A DNA stretch of 64,000 nucleotides, from NCBI RefSeq assembly GCF_904848165.1, contig NZ_LR884459.1:1364001-1428000 (forward strand), in the 5' to 3' direction. Every line of letters starts with the position of its first letter. The first letter of the stretch is position 1. Positions 54,649 to 64,000 of the stretch are shown piece after piece. Source of the stretch: Psychrobacter arenosus. Lineage in GTDB: Bacteria > Pseudomonadota > Gammaproteobacteria > Pseudomonadales > Moraxellaceae. The notes below the pieces were generated by a model. It was not told the DNA's origin, did no database searches, and saw only the letters and a list, made by a program, of their open reading frames with translations. Both the position numbers and the translations under genes were made by a program.

Positions 54649-55584
54649 ATGACAATATTACCCCGCTCTTTTGCTTCTTTGTTTTTGAGTCGTACCACTA
54701 TTCGTTCGATTTCTATGACCCCCGATACTGTATTTGCTATGAAAAATTTGCGTTTATCTTCTTTACTGACACCACGTGTGTTAGCGACCGTGTCTGCTAC
54801 TGCCTTGTCTATTACTGCATTTACTAGTGCCCAAGCCGCGGAAATGTTTATTTATAAAGACAAAAATAGTGGTCAGGTGCTCCTAACCAACGTAGACAAC
54901 CCTACTGGCGGATTTAGCAAATTTACCCAAAAAGTCAAAGTCACTTATTACCCAGATTCCAAAGCATTGACCGGCGCTAGTAGTAATAGCAGCTACGGCA
55001 GCAGCTCGCCTAGTGGCAGCGCGACTCGTAATGCTTATGATGCTTTAATCCGTGCCTCTGCCAGTCGTCACGGTATCGATCCTGGCTTAATGAAAGCTAT
55101 GATGCATACTGAGTCAGCCTTTAACCCCAATGCCCGTTCACCAGTGGGTGCGCAAGGTTTGATGCAGCTTATGCCAGCGACAGCACGCCGCTTTTCGGTC
55201 AGTAACCCGTGGAACCCTGCAGATAATATCGAAGGCTCTGCCAAATACATTGCTTGGTTATTGAAACGTTTCAATAATAATGTGGAATATGCAGTAGCGG
55301 GCTATAACGCCGGTGAAGGCAACGTGGATAAATATAAAGGTATCCCTCCTTTTCGCGAGACCCGCAACTATGTGAAGAGTGTCATGAGCCGTTATCACAG
55401 CTTATATAAAAATGACTCGGGACTATTAGCAGGGTCAGCCAACACGCCTTCTTCTACCAACAGTTATAGCAACAACTATAATGGTTATGACTCTCAGCCT
55501 GTTTCCTACGCTACAGTGAGTAATGGTGGTAAAGTAAGCAGTAGCGCCAGCTATGCCAATTCTGCTTATGATGCGTTACGCTAA
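54649..55584 (+). CDS. Secreted lytic transglycosylase (SLT family 1)
   Basis: The 311-aa murein hydrolase has a DUF4124-like short N-terminal segment after the signal (AEMFIYKDKNSGQVLLTN) and an SLT domain (about 130-240). Catalytic Glu is in MMHTESAFNPNARS; GAQGLMQLMPATARRF and AVAGYNAGEGNVDKY are the other conserved parts. The C-terminus is a Ser/Asn/Tyr-rich tail (about 245-311). The start is uncertain: ATG at 54649 is given, while ATG at 54739 would produce a textbook signal peptide (MKNLRL ... SAQA) and TTG at 54619 gives the longest frame. Confidence 0.9.
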   Translation: MTILPRSFASLFLSRTTIRSISMTPDTVFAMKNLRLSSLLTPRVLATVSATALSITAFTSAQAAEMFIYKDKNSGQVLLTNVDNPTGGFSKFTQKVKVTYYPDSKALTGASSNSSYGSSSPSGSATRNAYDALIRASASRHGIDPGLMKAMMHTESAFNPNARSPVGAQGLMQLMPATARRFSVSNPWNPADNIEGSAKYIAWLLKRFNNNVEYAVAGYNAGEGNVDKYKGIPPFRETRNYVKSVMSRYHSLYKNDSGLLAGSANTPSSTNSYSNNYNGYDSQPVSYATVSNGGKVSSSASYANSAYDALR

Positions 55585-55630
55585 GTCCTAAGGCGACGTT
55601 AAATTTCTATCTGTTAAGTCATTACCGTTT

Positions 55631-55661
55631 AAGCCAACTTAATATAAGTTGGCTTTTTTTA
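55631..55661 (+). terminator. Terminator after the transglycosylase gene
   Basis: AAGCCAACTT/AAGTTGGCTT is a 10-bp perfect stem followed by a T-run. Confidence 0.85.
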
Positions 55662-55800
55662 TGGGCCATCAACTAGCTTTATTCTCGTAGCTGACAAAGC
55701 TAAAATTATTATAAAAATATAATTAACTGAATCAGTTATACTCGATAGCCAGAAAAGTTGACCAACCAATAACTGCTAAAAATAGGCTGCGGGAGCTGAT

Positions 55801-56586
55801 GTGACATTTCTAAAACTGGGCATAATTAGTTTAGCCACCAGCTTAGTTGCATGTGGGGGTTGTAGCAATCCTATTAAGGAGCGCTCGTCCTCTATAAAGC
55901 AGCCGCCAGTATCAACAACGGTACCAGCAGTAGCAGCGCCTCTTACTTCATCCCCTACTCCAACGCCTACTCTTGCAGACACTAGCCTGCAAAACACTAG
56001 TATTGATAATGTCTGTGCTCACACGGGACCCGTCATAGTAACGCAAAGTGTCCGAGTTATAGATGGCGATACCGTAGAAGTAATCCCTATGACGGGGAAG
56101 TCTGAGCGCATTCGCCTATTAGGTATAGATGCGCCGGAAGCCAAGCAAGACTACGGCACACAAAGTATGCAGGCTCTGCAGCAATGTGTGGACGGAGCGA
56201 ATGTTAGTATTGAATGGAAGGAAAGAGACCGTTATGACCGCTTATTAGGCAAAGTCATAGCGGATGGCAAAGACTGCAACCTAAACCAAGTCGTGCAAGG
56301 GGCAGCGTGGCATTATAAGTATTATCAAGCAGGGCAGCTGGCCTATGACCGCTTGGCTTATGCCAATGCCGAAGTCCTAGCGCGCAATCAGCAGCAGGGA
56401 TTATGGGCTAGTAATAATCTAAAGGCACCTTGGGACTTTAGAAGAGGTCTTAGCACCAAATATGCGTATAACAATACCACTTATGATTTGACGCAGGCTC
56501 AGTGCCAGCTTGGCGGAGCTATGAGCGAGAATTATGAAAAGTTAGTAGAATTAGACCGTTCAGCGGATTTAAAGCGGGCTAAATAA
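55801..56586 (+). CDS. Lipoprotein thermonuclease (SNase-like)
   Basis: The 261-aa protein has a lipobox SLVAC (residue 18) and a Pro/Ser/Thr tether to about residue 70. A staphylococcal-nuclease fold follows: VRVIDGDTVEV, RIRLLGIDAPEAKQ (Arg/Glu of the site), and RDRYDRLLGKVI (second Arg). WHYKYYQ and QQQGLWA are also typical. It should degrade DNA/RNA at the cell envelope. The GTG start has a GGGAG ribosome site. It is monocistronic with a terminator. Confidence 0.93.
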   Translation: MTFLKLGIISLATSLVACGGCSNPIKERSSSIKQPPVSTTVPAVAAPLTSSPTPTPTLADTSLQNTSIDNVCAHTGPVIVTQSVRVIDGDTVEVIPMTGKSERIRLLGIDAPEAKQDYGTQSMQALQQCVDGANVSIEWKERDRYDRLLGKVIADGKDCNLNQVVQGAAWHYKYYQAGQLAYDRLAYANAEVLARNQQQGLWASNNLKAPWDFRRGLSTKYAYNNTTYDLTQAQCQLGGAMSENYEKLVELDRSADLKRAK

Positions 56587-56624
56587 TAGGTCATATCACT
56601 TATAACCAAGACAACGTCCAGACA

Positions 56625-56662
56625 TAAAAAAACCCACGAAATAAATCGTGGGTTTCTTATTT
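56625..56662. terminator. Bidirectional terminator between the nuclease gene and tsf
   Basis: AAACCCACGA/TCGTGGGTTT is flanked by an A-run and TCTTATTTT, so it can serve both strands. Confidence 0.82.
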
Positions 56663-56726
56663 TACGACTTTATACTACGGATGACTTAGTGAAAAGCCAC
56701 TGAGTATAAGGCTAGTAAACCGTAGC

Positions 56727-57602
56727 TTACTTAGCAGCCGCTTGCGCTGCAGCAACTTCAGCAGCAAAATCTTCTTGCTTCTTCTCGATGCCTTCGCCAA
56801 CTTCAAGACGTTTGAAGCTTAGTACTTTAACGCCGTCAGCTTTTAGTACATCGCCAACTTTCTTGTCGTTGTCCATAACGTACTGTTGACGAAGTAAAGT
56901 AACTTCTTCTAGGTACTTACGTAGGCCACCTTCAATCATTTTTTCAACGATATTGTCAGGCTTGCCAGACTCACGAGCTTTAGCTTCGATGATGTCTTTT
57001 TCACGAGCTAAGATATCAGCAGGTACGTCAGTGTCATCGATTGCTACTGGGTTGAAAGCAGCAATGTGCATGGCTAGGCTCTTACCCGTTTCTTCGTTGC
57101 CGCCTTCATAAGATACGACCACACCGATACGTAGACCATGACGATATGACGCAAGGTTAGCGCCTTCGATAGTTTCAGCACGACGTACTTGGATGTTTTC
57201 ACCGATTTTTTGTACTAGAGTAACACGAGCTTCTTCAACAGTTTGACCATCGCCGTAAGGCATGTCAGCTAGAGCTGCTACGTCAGTAGTGTTGTTTTCT
57301 AGAGCAATTTCAGCTACTTTTTCTGCAAAAGCAGTGAAGTTAGCATCTTTAGCAACGAAATCAGTCTGGCAGTTAACTTCTAACATTAACGCTTTGCCAT
57401 CTTTTTGAGCAATGATGATTGCGCCATCAGCAGCAATGTTACCGGCTTTTTTAGCGGCTTTTGCTTGACCTGATTTACGCAAGTTATCGATCGCCATTTC
57501 GACGTCGCCATCAGTTTCTTGGAGTGCTTTTTTACATTCCATCATGCCTAGACCAGTACGGTCACGCAATTCTTTTACTAATTTGGCAGATATTTGTGTC
57601 AT
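56727..57602 (-). CDS. tsf: Elongation factor Ts
   Basis: It is the nucleotide exchange factor that recycles EF-Tu-GDP. The 291-aa protein has the N-terminal UBA-like domain ([20 protein letters not shown]) and the core with [11 protein letters not shown]. The C-terminal part is typical. It is encoded 174 bp downstream of rpsB on the same strand, the standard rpsB-tsf operon. Confidence 0.98.
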   Translation of the reverse strand: MTQISAKLVKELRDRTGLGMMECKKALQETDGDVEMAIDNLRKSGQAKAAKKAGNIAADGAIIIAQKDGKALMLEVNCQTDFVAKDANFTAFAEKVAEIALENNTTDVAALADMPYGDGQTVEEARVTLVQKIGENIQVRRAETIEGANLASYRHGLRIGVVVSYEGGNEETGKSLAMHIAAFNPVAIDDTDVPADILAREKDIIEAKARESGKPDNIVEKMIEGGLRKYLEEVTLLRQQYVMDNDKKVGDVLKADGVKVLSFKRLEVGEGIEKKQEDFAAEVAAAQAAAK

Positions 57603-57776
57603 GTGAACACCTCTATGTGGTTATGAATTATAGGGTTAAATGTCCCAATAATGACAAGGCATGATAAGTTACCTATATCATGCCTGTCACAACGGTTCAT
57701 GCACCTAAATAACTATTTAAGAGTGTCACCACCGCTACTCTCTAATGAGGTAAAGCAGTGATGATACTAAGAATAA

Positions 57777-58571
57777 TTACTCGGCAGCTGGTGCTTCAGC
57801 AGCAGCTTCAGTTTGAGCTTCTTCTTCAGCAGGAGCTTCTTGCTCTGCAGCAGCGCCACCAGCTTGAGTCTGTGCATACTCTTTACCAGCAATGATAGCG
57901 TCAGCCATTGAACTCACATATAGAGTTACGGCACGGATAGCATCATCGTTTGCAGGGATAACGTAATCAACGTTATCTGGGTTAGAGTTAGTATCCACGA
58001 TACCGATAACTGGGATACCTAGGTTTTTAGCTTCTTTAATAGCGATTGCTTCGTGATCTACGTCAACGACGAAGATAGCGTCAGGCAAGCCGCCCATATC
58101 TTTAATACCACCAAGAGAGCGCTCAAGCTTCTCCATAGCACGGGTACGCTCTAAAGCTTCACGTTTAGTAAGCTTAGCAAAAGTACCGTCTTCCGCTTGT
58201 TTCTCTAGCTCTTTTAGACGCGTGATTGACTGACGTAGTGTTTTCCAGTTAGTCAACATACCACCTAACCAGCGATGATCAACGTAAGGCATGCCAGCGC
58301 GGCGGGCTTCTTCACGGATGATGCTGCTAGCGGCACGTTTAGTACCAACAAATAATACTTTGTTTTTCTTGCTAGCTAGGCTGTTAGCAAAAGTCAAAGC
58401 TTCGTTGAAAGCCTTAACAGTGTGCTCAAGGTTGATGATGTGGATTTTGTTACGCGCGCCAAAGATGTAAGGACCCATTTTTGGGTTCCAAAAACGAGTT
58501 TGGTGACCAAAGTGAGCGCCAGCTTGTAGCAAGTCACGCATTGCGATTTGTGTAGGGTTTTGATTAGCCAT
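57777..58571 (-). CDS. rpsB: 30S ribosomal protein S2
   Basis: The 264-aa protein has S2 landmarks: [66 protein letters not shown] and [18 protein letters not shown]. The C-terminal 30 residues are an Ala/Glu-rich tail. It is the first gene of rpsB-tsf. Confidence 0.98.
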   Translation of the reverse strand: MANQNPTQIAMRDLLQAGAHFGHQTRFWNPKMGPYIFGARNKIHIINLEHTVKAFNEALTFANSLASKKNKVLFVGTKRAASSIIREEARRAGMPYVDHRWLGGMLTNWKTLRQSITRLKELEKQAEDGTFAKLTKREALERTRAMEKLERSLGGIKDMGGLPDAIFVVDVDHEAIAIKEAKNLGIPVIGIVDTNSNPDNVDYVIPANDDAIRAVTLYVSSMADAIIAGKEYAQTQAGGAAAEQEAPAEEEAQTEAAAEAPAAE

Positions 58572-59025
58572 GTCTAAATATCCTTTAAGATGGGTTATGC
58601 CTCCACATCACAAAACGACCGATTCATTAACACGCATCTGGCTATTACTCTAAATAGATTAGCAGCCAAATTAATCAAGTCAACGAACACCCAGTGGTTT
58701 TTTATGGTGATGTGTGTGTCATTGGTTGGTGGGTTTACAACTAACTATGAGTACTTTTTTACACTCATAATGCTTAAGAAAAACAAAGCCTCATACAGTT
58801 ATGAGGCTTAACTTTAAATGAGCGTTAATTATCGAAATAAGAATGAATCCACAGATAAAGCGTAATTCAGGGTCTTAACCTATAATTAATGGCGTGTATT
58901 ATATCACAGTTTAAGGAACATAAACCAGATATAATTTGACACTCATGACTTATGGACTAGCATACTGGTAAGCCCATCAACTTGATTACAATGGGCTAAA
59001 ACCATACTACTGTATGATACCAAAA
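58572..59025. other. rpsB leader and end of the CheX operon
   Basis: These 454 bp hold the terminator of the upstream CheX operon at 58782-58812 and the rpsB promoter/leader. An S2-type leader structure was not identified. No ORF is credible. Confidence 0.45.
58782..58812 (-). terminator. Terminator of the CheA-like/CheX operon
   Basis: On the minus strand AAGCCTCAT/ATGAGGCTT is followed by TGTTTTTC. It lies between the last cheX-like gene and rpsB. Confidence 0.75.
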
Positions 59026-59475
59026 CTACGCGACACAAATTCCTATAACCGCATGGTAGCCCCGCCAATGCAAAGGAATAATATAACTGCGTCGCTCTTT
59101 AGGTAAGTACGCCTGACTCGGTGCCCCATCCATAACTTGGGGTGGCGAGATAATAAAATCTGAGCCAAACTCTGTTCTGGCATTACCCGATATTGTGTTG
59201 GCGATTTCACCTAATAAGTCTTTCATAATCTCTAAAGAACTGTCTGACTCACCCATTACCGTTAGCAAAGCTCTTAGCATCGCACTGGGCGCACTAACAT
59301 ACACGCTGCCCTGCAATGGCCCTGTAATTCTAATAACACCACTATAGTCATAGCCTATTGGGGTAGCATTATCATGCAAATAAGGGGTATCAATATCTGT
59401 CAAAGATTCGCCAAGCTGAGCAAAAAAAGCCACAACGGAATTGACGAATACACTTAGCTTTTCTGCTTTAACCAT
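59026..59475 (-). CDS. CheX-like chemotaxis phosphatase (second copy)
   Basis: The 149-aa protein has the CheX fold with the catalytic ExxN motif in LGEIANTISGNARTEFG. CheX and CheC dephosphorylate CheY-type response regulators. It begins MVKAEKLSVFVNSVVAFF and shares the overall layout of its upstream neighbour, including 'YDYSGVIRITG', so the two arose by duplication. It lies 31 bp after the first copy and is the last gene of the operon. Confidence 0.88.
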   Translation of the reverse strand: MVKAEKLSVFVNSVVAFFAQLGESLTDIDTPYLHDNATPIGYDYSGVIRITGPLQGSVYVSAPSAMLRALLTVMGESDSSLEIMKDLLGEIANTISGNARTEFGSDFIISPPQVMDGAPSQAYLPKERRSYIIPLHWRGYHAVIGICVA

Positions 59476-59506
59476 AATTTATCACTCTTCAAAGGTAAGC
59501 CCGCAA

Positions 59507-59956
59507 TTAGACTTGTAGGCATATAACAATTTCACCCACTTGCGATTGCCAAGTAATCGGAATGATAAAGGAACGTTCATTTTTTGGCAGGATGACACTT
59601 TGCGGTGACCCACTAAAGACAAAGGGGACCGAAATATGAAACTCATGGCCAAATTCCTTGCGCGCATTGCCTGAGACCGTGTTGGCAACCTCCCCCACCA
59701 AATCGACGTAATTGGCCTCGCTTTTATCAACTTCTCCAAAACTGTCTAAAATGCCTTCAAGCAAAGCTTGGCTAGCGGTAAAGTAGACCACCCCTTTCTG
59801 GGTTCCAGATATACCGATAACCCCTGTATAATCAAGGATTCTTGGCTGCTCATTTTCCAATAAATAGGGCGTATCTACGATGAGTTCAGCAGTAGTTAAT
59901 TGGTCAAAATAATTTTTGATAATATCTACAAATATTTGTAACTTTTGTTCTTTCAT
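59507..59956 (-). CDS. CheX-like chemotaxis phosphatase (first copy)
   Basis: The 149-aa CheX-family protein has the ExxN catalytic motif in VGEVANTVSGNARKEFG and ILDYTGVIGISG in the N-terminal strand. Its start is 2 bp after the response-regulator stop codon, so the two are translationally linked. It is predicted to dephosphorylate that regulator. Confidence 0.9.
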   Translation of the reverse strand: MKEQKLQIFVDIIKNYFDQLTTAELIVDTPYLLENEQPRILDYTGVIGISGTQKGVVYFTASQALLEGILDSFGEVDKSEANYVDLVGEVANTVSGNARKEFGHEFHISVPFVFSGSPQSVILPKNERSFIIPITWQSQVGEIVICLQV

Positions 59957-59958
59957 GA

Positions 59959-60321
59959 TTAGTCCTGCATAAGTTCGTCAAGAGCCTCTACCAACTCTTC
60001 TTCTGAAAAAGGCTTGGTCAAAAACCCACTAGCACCCAATGACAAGGCTTCTATACCGGTCGCTTTATCCGATAAAGCTGAAACGACTAAGATACGGACT
60101 TCTGAATTAATAGCTACGATTTTTTCGATGCACTCTAGGCCATCCATATGCGGCATGGTCAAATCCATCGTAATCACATCGGGATAGTGCGTATTGAACT
60201 TCTCAATAGCTTCCACACCACTAGTAGCAGTAGCCACTAACATAAACTTATCAGAGTTATAAGCACGTTGAATCCGATTTCTAATAATATTGGAATCATC
60301 TACTACCATTAACTTAAACAT
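59959..60321 (-). CDS. Single-domain response regulator (CheY-like)
   Basis: The 120-aa receiver domain has no output domain. Acidic pocket D8/D9 is in MVVDDSN, the phospho-acceptor D53 in ITMDLTMPHMDG, S81 in VVSALSD, and K103 in LTKPF. It sits between the kinase gene (182 bp upstream) and two CheX-like genes, so phosphate flow kinase HPt to D53 with CheX removal is the natural model. Output must be by protein binding. Confidence 0.95.
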   Translation of the reverse strand: MFKLMVVDDSNIIRNRIQRAYNSDKFMLVATATSGVEAIEKFNTHYPDVITMDLTMPHMDGLECIEKIVAINSEVRILVVSALSDKATGIEALSLGASGFLTKPFSEEELVEALDELMQD

Positions 60322-60503
60322 AACTGGGATTTCCCTAAATTAATCTTATTTATAAGCCTTCCTGCACAAGTCTTGTTAATTCTCGCTAGTCCAAGTATTT
60401 CTTAAACCAGCGATTATTAAAAGCGCGGTAATATTGCCGCAAAGGTTCCATCCTTATCTTGTGCAAGAAGTGTGTTTGGGTAGACTCGATACCCAGTCGC
60501 TAG

Positions 60504-62690
60504 CTATGCGATAGGTAATATAATCGTAAACTGAGTCATTTTGCCTTTTTCACTATTCACATTAAGTTGTCCGTGCGCCTCTTTAACCCGTTCTTTAATG
60601 ATATCTAGGCCGACACCGCGTCCACCATCTTCATCAGCTATGTCACGTGTAGTAAATCCGGAAGCAAATAAATCCGCTAGTAATTGGTTTTCAGTCAAGC
60701 CTACAGCTTCTTCCGTGCTATAACGGCCTGCAGTAACCAGTTTATTGCGAATACTGTCATAGTTAATGCCTTCGCCATCGTCTTGGATAGAGAGTACTAG
60801 CTGTTGCTCAGCGACTTTTGCGCTCAAGCTCACCAAACCTTGAGTCGGTTTGCCATTCGCCTCCCGTTGTCTGGGGGACTCAATACCGTGAACAATAGCG
60901 TTTCTTAATAACTGGATAGCGATCTCTTTTACGACAGGTTGTAGTTTCTGCGGAACAGTTGCGTCGTTAAAACCCGTCACTGTCAATTGCACCTGCTTAT
61001 GCTGGCGCGCCGCAATTTCCTGAGCAAAAGCTTGGTAATACGTCTCTAAGCTACTATCTGGTTTCGCAAAACTCATATTGAAGCCAGTTGGCGCTTCTGG
61101 CTGAGCCGGTGTCGCTGCCACACTCGTCGCTACAGGAGCCACTGCAGCTGGGCTATTACTAGTCGCTTTACTAGCTGGAGAAGCTTGGTTGATGCGCTCC
61201 CCTAAAGTCTCAATAGTGTTAGATAAGCTGAGCAAATCATCTAAATGCACTGCTAGTGGTAGGAAGTCATTGCCTGAGAGCGAGCTTTGGTTTTGCATAG
61301 CATACAGCTTGTCTTCCGCTTCTGAGGCGATATTGGTAAAGCTATGCAGTTTCAGGGCAGATGCTTCACCTTTTAAACTGTGCATCTCACGATAAATAGC
61401 TTTTAATTTCGCTTCAAGCTCGAACTGTGAGCTGCCTGGATTTTTAAGAATGTTATTCATTTTTTCGATATGCTGCTTAGTATTACCGATGAACTCATTA
61501 ATAATCTTCGGCTCAACATTCAAGATAGTGGTCAGCATCTCAATCTGCATGTCATTCTGCGCTCGCTCTTGCTCTAAGCGCTCCTCTAAACGTACTGCAT
61601 CAGACACGTCATTCACGTTGACCAAAATACGGGCAATATCCTTACCTTCATAGACGCGTGAAAATTTAAAGTCAAGATAACGGCTGTCATTCGCTTGCTC
61701 GGCCGTCGTATTGTGCAGCATGACTTTATGCAACGGGTTTAAAGAGTCCACTAACTTTTCTTTTACACGCGGGTTATACAGCTGCTCAATAAACTGACGC
61801 GTGGTATTCAAATCTTTATCTGAAATACGGCCGCGGAGAATATTGGTAAAGTTTTCACCACCCAAGCGGTCTGTACCAATGATACCTTCTAACGCTTTGG
61901 AATGTTGCTGACCAATATTCAGGTCTTTGTCTAACAGGAATAGACCAGTGCTAACCGTTTGCATAATCTCTTGAGTTTCGCGACGCGCCACTAAAGCTTC
62001 TGCATCAGAAGCACGCAGACGACGGACAAAGAAGAATACGAAAATAAGGAAGTAAGCTAGAATAGCGGCTACCCCAAGGATCTGTACTAAACGAATCGTT
62101 TCAGCTTGGCGTTGAGCACTTAAGAACACATCATCTGTCAAATCGTCTAACGATTCGTTGATTAGCAAACTAGAGGTTTTGGCCTGTTCAACCGCTTGGG
62201 TTAACTCATCTGATGAATCCACTAAGACGTTATCTGCATCCACCAAATAAGCATCGACCTTAGGCTTTAATAAATCCCATTCGCTTTGCGCAGTTTGGAT
62301 TTTGGCCAACGTCACTTCTGAGTCAATCTTAGGCAGCTGATTGCCTTTGCCACTGCCGCTAGTAGTTTCTCCACCTTCTCTAATAGCTACCAAGGCGGAA
62401 GAGATCATATTCGAGTTGTCTTGAAGTCGTTTCAATACCCTTTGAATATGCGGTGACTTAGTATCTTCGCCATAACTGTTATCAAGGTCAAATAGATCCT
62501 TAATAACGGACTGAGCGCCATTAGCAACTTTGTTGGTTTCATCGATTAATGAGGTATTACGCTCAAGTAAGCTTGAAGTAAAGAAGGTAAATGCCAGTAG
62601 TGCGCCAATCAAGGTTAAGAACAGGGTGATTGAAATAATCAACCCACGATAGCGTCTGCTATCAATATTATTAGTCATTGCCATGCTCAT
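60504..62690 (-). CDS. Transmembrane CheA-like histidine kinase with HPt domain
   Basis: Order in the 728-aa protein: transmembrane helix 1 (about 15-38), a periplasmic helical sensor region (about 40-198), transmembrane helix 2 (about 200-223), and a PAS-like domain (about 235-370). A helical HPt (P1-type) domain has His437 in REMHSLKGEASAL, followed by an Ala/Pro linker (about 503-535). The CheA-type ATPase has the N box LLRNAIVHGIESP, DDGEGIN and DGGRGVGLDIIKE. There is no CheW-like P5 domain, so coupling to MCPs is not expected; the sensor is built in. The start is 5 bp from the SBP stop codon. Confidence 0.93.
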   Translation of the reverse strand: MSMAMTNNIDSRRYRGLIISITLFLTLIGALLAFTFFTSSLLERNTSLIDETNKVANGAQSVIKDLFDLDNSYGEDTKSPHIQRVLKRLQDNSNMISSALVAIREGGETTSGSGKGNQLPKIDSEVTLAKIQTAQSEWDLLKPKVDAYLVDADNVLVDSSDELTQAVEQAKTSSLLINESLDDLTDDVFLSAQRQAETIRLVQILGVAAILAYFLIFVFFFVRRLRASDAEALVARRETQEIMQTVSTGLFLLDKDLNIGQQHSKALEGIIGTDRLGGENFTNILRGRISDKDLNTTRQFIEQLYNPRVKEKLVDSLNPLHKVMLHNTTAEQANDSRYLDFKFSRVYEGKDIARILVNVNDVSDAVRLEERLEQERAQNDMQIEMLTTILNVEPKIINEFIGNTKQHIEKMNNILKNPGSSQFELEAKLKAIYREMHSLKGEASALKLHSFTNIASEAEDKLYAMQNQSSLSGNDFLPLAVHLDDLLSLSNTIETLGERINQASPASKATSNSPAAVAPVATSVAATPAQPEAPTGFNMSFAKPDSSLETYYQAFAQEIAARQHKQVQLTVTGFNDATVPQKLQPVVKEIAIQLLRNAIVHGIESPRQREANGKPTQGLVSLSAKVAEQQLVLSIQDDGEGINYDSIRNKLVTAGRYSTEEAVGLTENQLLADLFASGFTTRDIADEDGGRGVGLDIIKERVKEAHGQLNVNSEKGKMTQFTIILPIA

Positions 62691-62695
62691 AATTC

Positions 62696-63565
62696 CTATT
62701 TTTGCTCTACAGGTGGTTTATTAGCTGCGGTATCGGCACTTGAGGCACTCAACCATTTGTCTTCTATCTTCTTAAATTCACCAGAAGCTTTTAGCTTGGC
62801 AATACCTTCATTGACTTGGGCTATTAATGAGTCATTCCCTTTGGCCATTAAGATAACCTGCTGCGCGGCAGGATTGCTTTCATCTTCATAAGGCACAATG
62901 ACCACTTTATGTTCAGGATGATTCGCTGCGGTATATTGTAATAAAGGCAAATCTTGCACAATAGCATCTACCTTGCCTTGCAATAAATCTTCAAATAATA
63001 AGAAAGTAGTCACCGTAGTAGATAGATCGCTATAACCGCCCATTTCTTTGACCTGATCCACTTGCTTGGTCCCTTCCATACCGCCGACGTGTAGACCTTT
63101 TAAATCAGACAGTCCATTAATAGTTAAATTACTTTTAGCGTACATAATGGCTGAAGGGTTAAAGAAGTAAGAGTTTGACAGGCCATATCTGGCATCACGA
63201 TCAACTTTATACGAAATACCGGATATGGCTAAATCACGGCTGCCGGATTCCACGCTATCAAACATGTTTTGCCAAGTTTCTGTATAAAACTCAACTTTAA
63301 ATCCTTGCTCCTCTCCAATAGCACGAATAGCATCAATATCAATGCCTTGCATATTTCCATAATCGTCCTGAAAAGAAAAAGGAGGCATGGTTCCTGTAGT
63401 AGCCACTTTAATAACAGGAGCAGAGTCTGGTAACTTACTGACGAAGGTTTCTTTCTTATTATTAGTCGCTTCAGCCGTTTGCAAATTTTCTGAAGACTCT
63501 GGCTGGCTACAACTGATTAAGCCTACACTCAATATAACGGGTAGCAGTTGATAGACGATTCTCAT
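62696..63565 (-). CDS. Lipoprotein solute-binding protein (family 3 / PBPb)
   Basis: The 289-aa protein has lipobox GLISC near residue 19 and a polar tether. The bacterial extracellular solute-binding family 3 domain (about 50-275) follows, with APVIKVATTGTMPPFSFQDD, GIDIDAIRAIGEEQG, DLAISGISYKVDRDARYGLS and LLFEDLLQGKVDAIVQDLP. Such proteins usually bind amino acids for ABC import; no permease gene is present. The tight link to the transmembrane kinase suggests it presents ligand to the kinase sensor region. Confidence 0.92.
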   Translation of the reverse strand: MRIVYQLLPVILSVGLISCSQPESSENLQTAEATNNKKETFVSKLPDSAPVIKVATTGTMPPFSFQDDYGNMQGIDIDAIRAIGEEQGFKVEFYTETWQNMFDSVESGSRDLAISGISYKVDRDARYGLSNSYFFNPSAIMYAKSNLTINGLSDLKGLHVGGMEGTKQVDQVKEMGGYSDLSTTVTTFLLFEDLLQGKVDAIVQDLPLLQYTAANHPEHKVVIVPYEDESNPAAQQVILMAKGNDSLIAQVNEGIAKLKASGEFKKIEDKWLSASSADTAANKPPVEQK

Positions 63566-64000
63566 AAAAGTTCCTTACACTTAATTATAGTTATCAATAA
63601 CGATATTAACGCTGAGCGTAAATACATATATTGTCTTTAAAATAGGCGTGCATAATTAATAAAGCTCTATAAAAGAGCTTTTATAACTGACGTTAATAGA
63701 AATAAGATTCAGAAATTTTAATAATATTCTGAAGTAAGGAATCTTTAGATGCTGCTATCTTAAAATCCGCAGGAGAATAATTTTTATTGAAATCTTTATA
63801 CAAATTAATCACTATAAAAATAATTTAATAAACTAAGTGATTATAAAATAGCTTTAATAAATAAAAGATTTGCCTGAAACTTTATAGACAACATATAGTT
63901 TTTAAGGCTTTATCAAAATTTCATGAAAAGCATTGTAATTTAGTGTAATAGTAAAATCAAACCTTATTCTTTAAAAATCTACTATTTTAATTATGGAATT
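63566..64000 (-). other. Upstream region of the SBP-kinase operon
   Basis: This 435-bp AT-rich region must hold the operon promoter. No ORF or clear operator was seen before the window ends. Confidence 0.35.

Noticed and set aside
58590..58811. 73-aa plus-strand ORF with hydrophobic stretch upstream of rpsB
   Set aside because: It lies in the rpsB leader and terminator region, has no good ribosome site, and part of it is the CheX-operon terminator hairpin.
59482..59739. 85-aa minus-strand ORF within the first cheX-like gene
   Set aside because: It is a different frame of the coding sequence with no ribosome site or family.

Overview
The window looks like chromosomal DNA of a Moraxellaceae gammaproteobacterium, most likely Psychrobacter. 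This is inferred from the housekeeping proteins, the moderate-to-low GC content, the AT-rich intergenic spacers, the tRNA-Thr/Tyr/Gly/Thr-tuf order and the many membrane or secreted proteins of Psychrobacter/Acinetobacter type. No prophage, insertion sequence with a full transposase, CRISPR array or rRNA was seen. Most genes are intact and end in recognisable Rho-independent terminators.

Layout. 1-2.7 kb: palindromic repeats, tuf (EF-Tu) and four tRNAs sharing one promoter. 2.9-11.7 kb: a tail-anchored FHA protein with in-frame tandem repeats, a DUF3298 protein, prfC, ohr and polA. 11.7-13.3 kb: a REP-associated tyrosine transposase (RAYT) with four GTAG-type REP palindromes and one orphan membrane-anchored protein. 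13.3-23 kb: secreted, lipoprotein and membrane genes of mostly unknown role, plus an SDR and a ferritin. 23.3-36.2 kb: metabolism (hemH, metX-metW, trhO, hydroxyisourate hydrolase, serA divergent from a D-2-hydroxyacid dehydrogenase), a membrane-anchored BLUF photoreceptor and a GNAT-nitrilase fusion. 36.4-43.6 kb: a ScsD-like thioredoxin, ileS-lspA, then a kptA (tRNA 2'-phosphotransferase) cassette bracketed by palindromic repeats, a cold-shock/DUF1294 fusion and fkpB.

43.7-47.0 kb is a five-gene minus-strand cluster: Roadblock/LC7, an Aer-like PAS protein, a PhnD-like binding-protein fold without signal peptide, and two unknown proteins. 47.5-58.6 kb: an aldo-keto reductase, an ornithine-lipid pair (olsB-like, olsA-like), hflX, lrgA-lrgB, a lytic transglycosylase, a lipoprotein nuclease, and rpsB-tsf. 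59.0-63.6 kb is a second signalling operon: a lipoprotein solute-binding protein, a transmembrane CheA-like kinase with its own HPt domain but no CheW-like domain, a single-domain response regulator and two CheX-like phosphatases.

The best candidates for undescribed biology are the two signalling operons (43.7-47.0 and 59.0-63.6 kb). Both use chemotaxis-like parts with no flagellar, MCP, CheW or MglA genes in view. Next come the RAYT/REP locus and the repeat-flanked kptA cassette.
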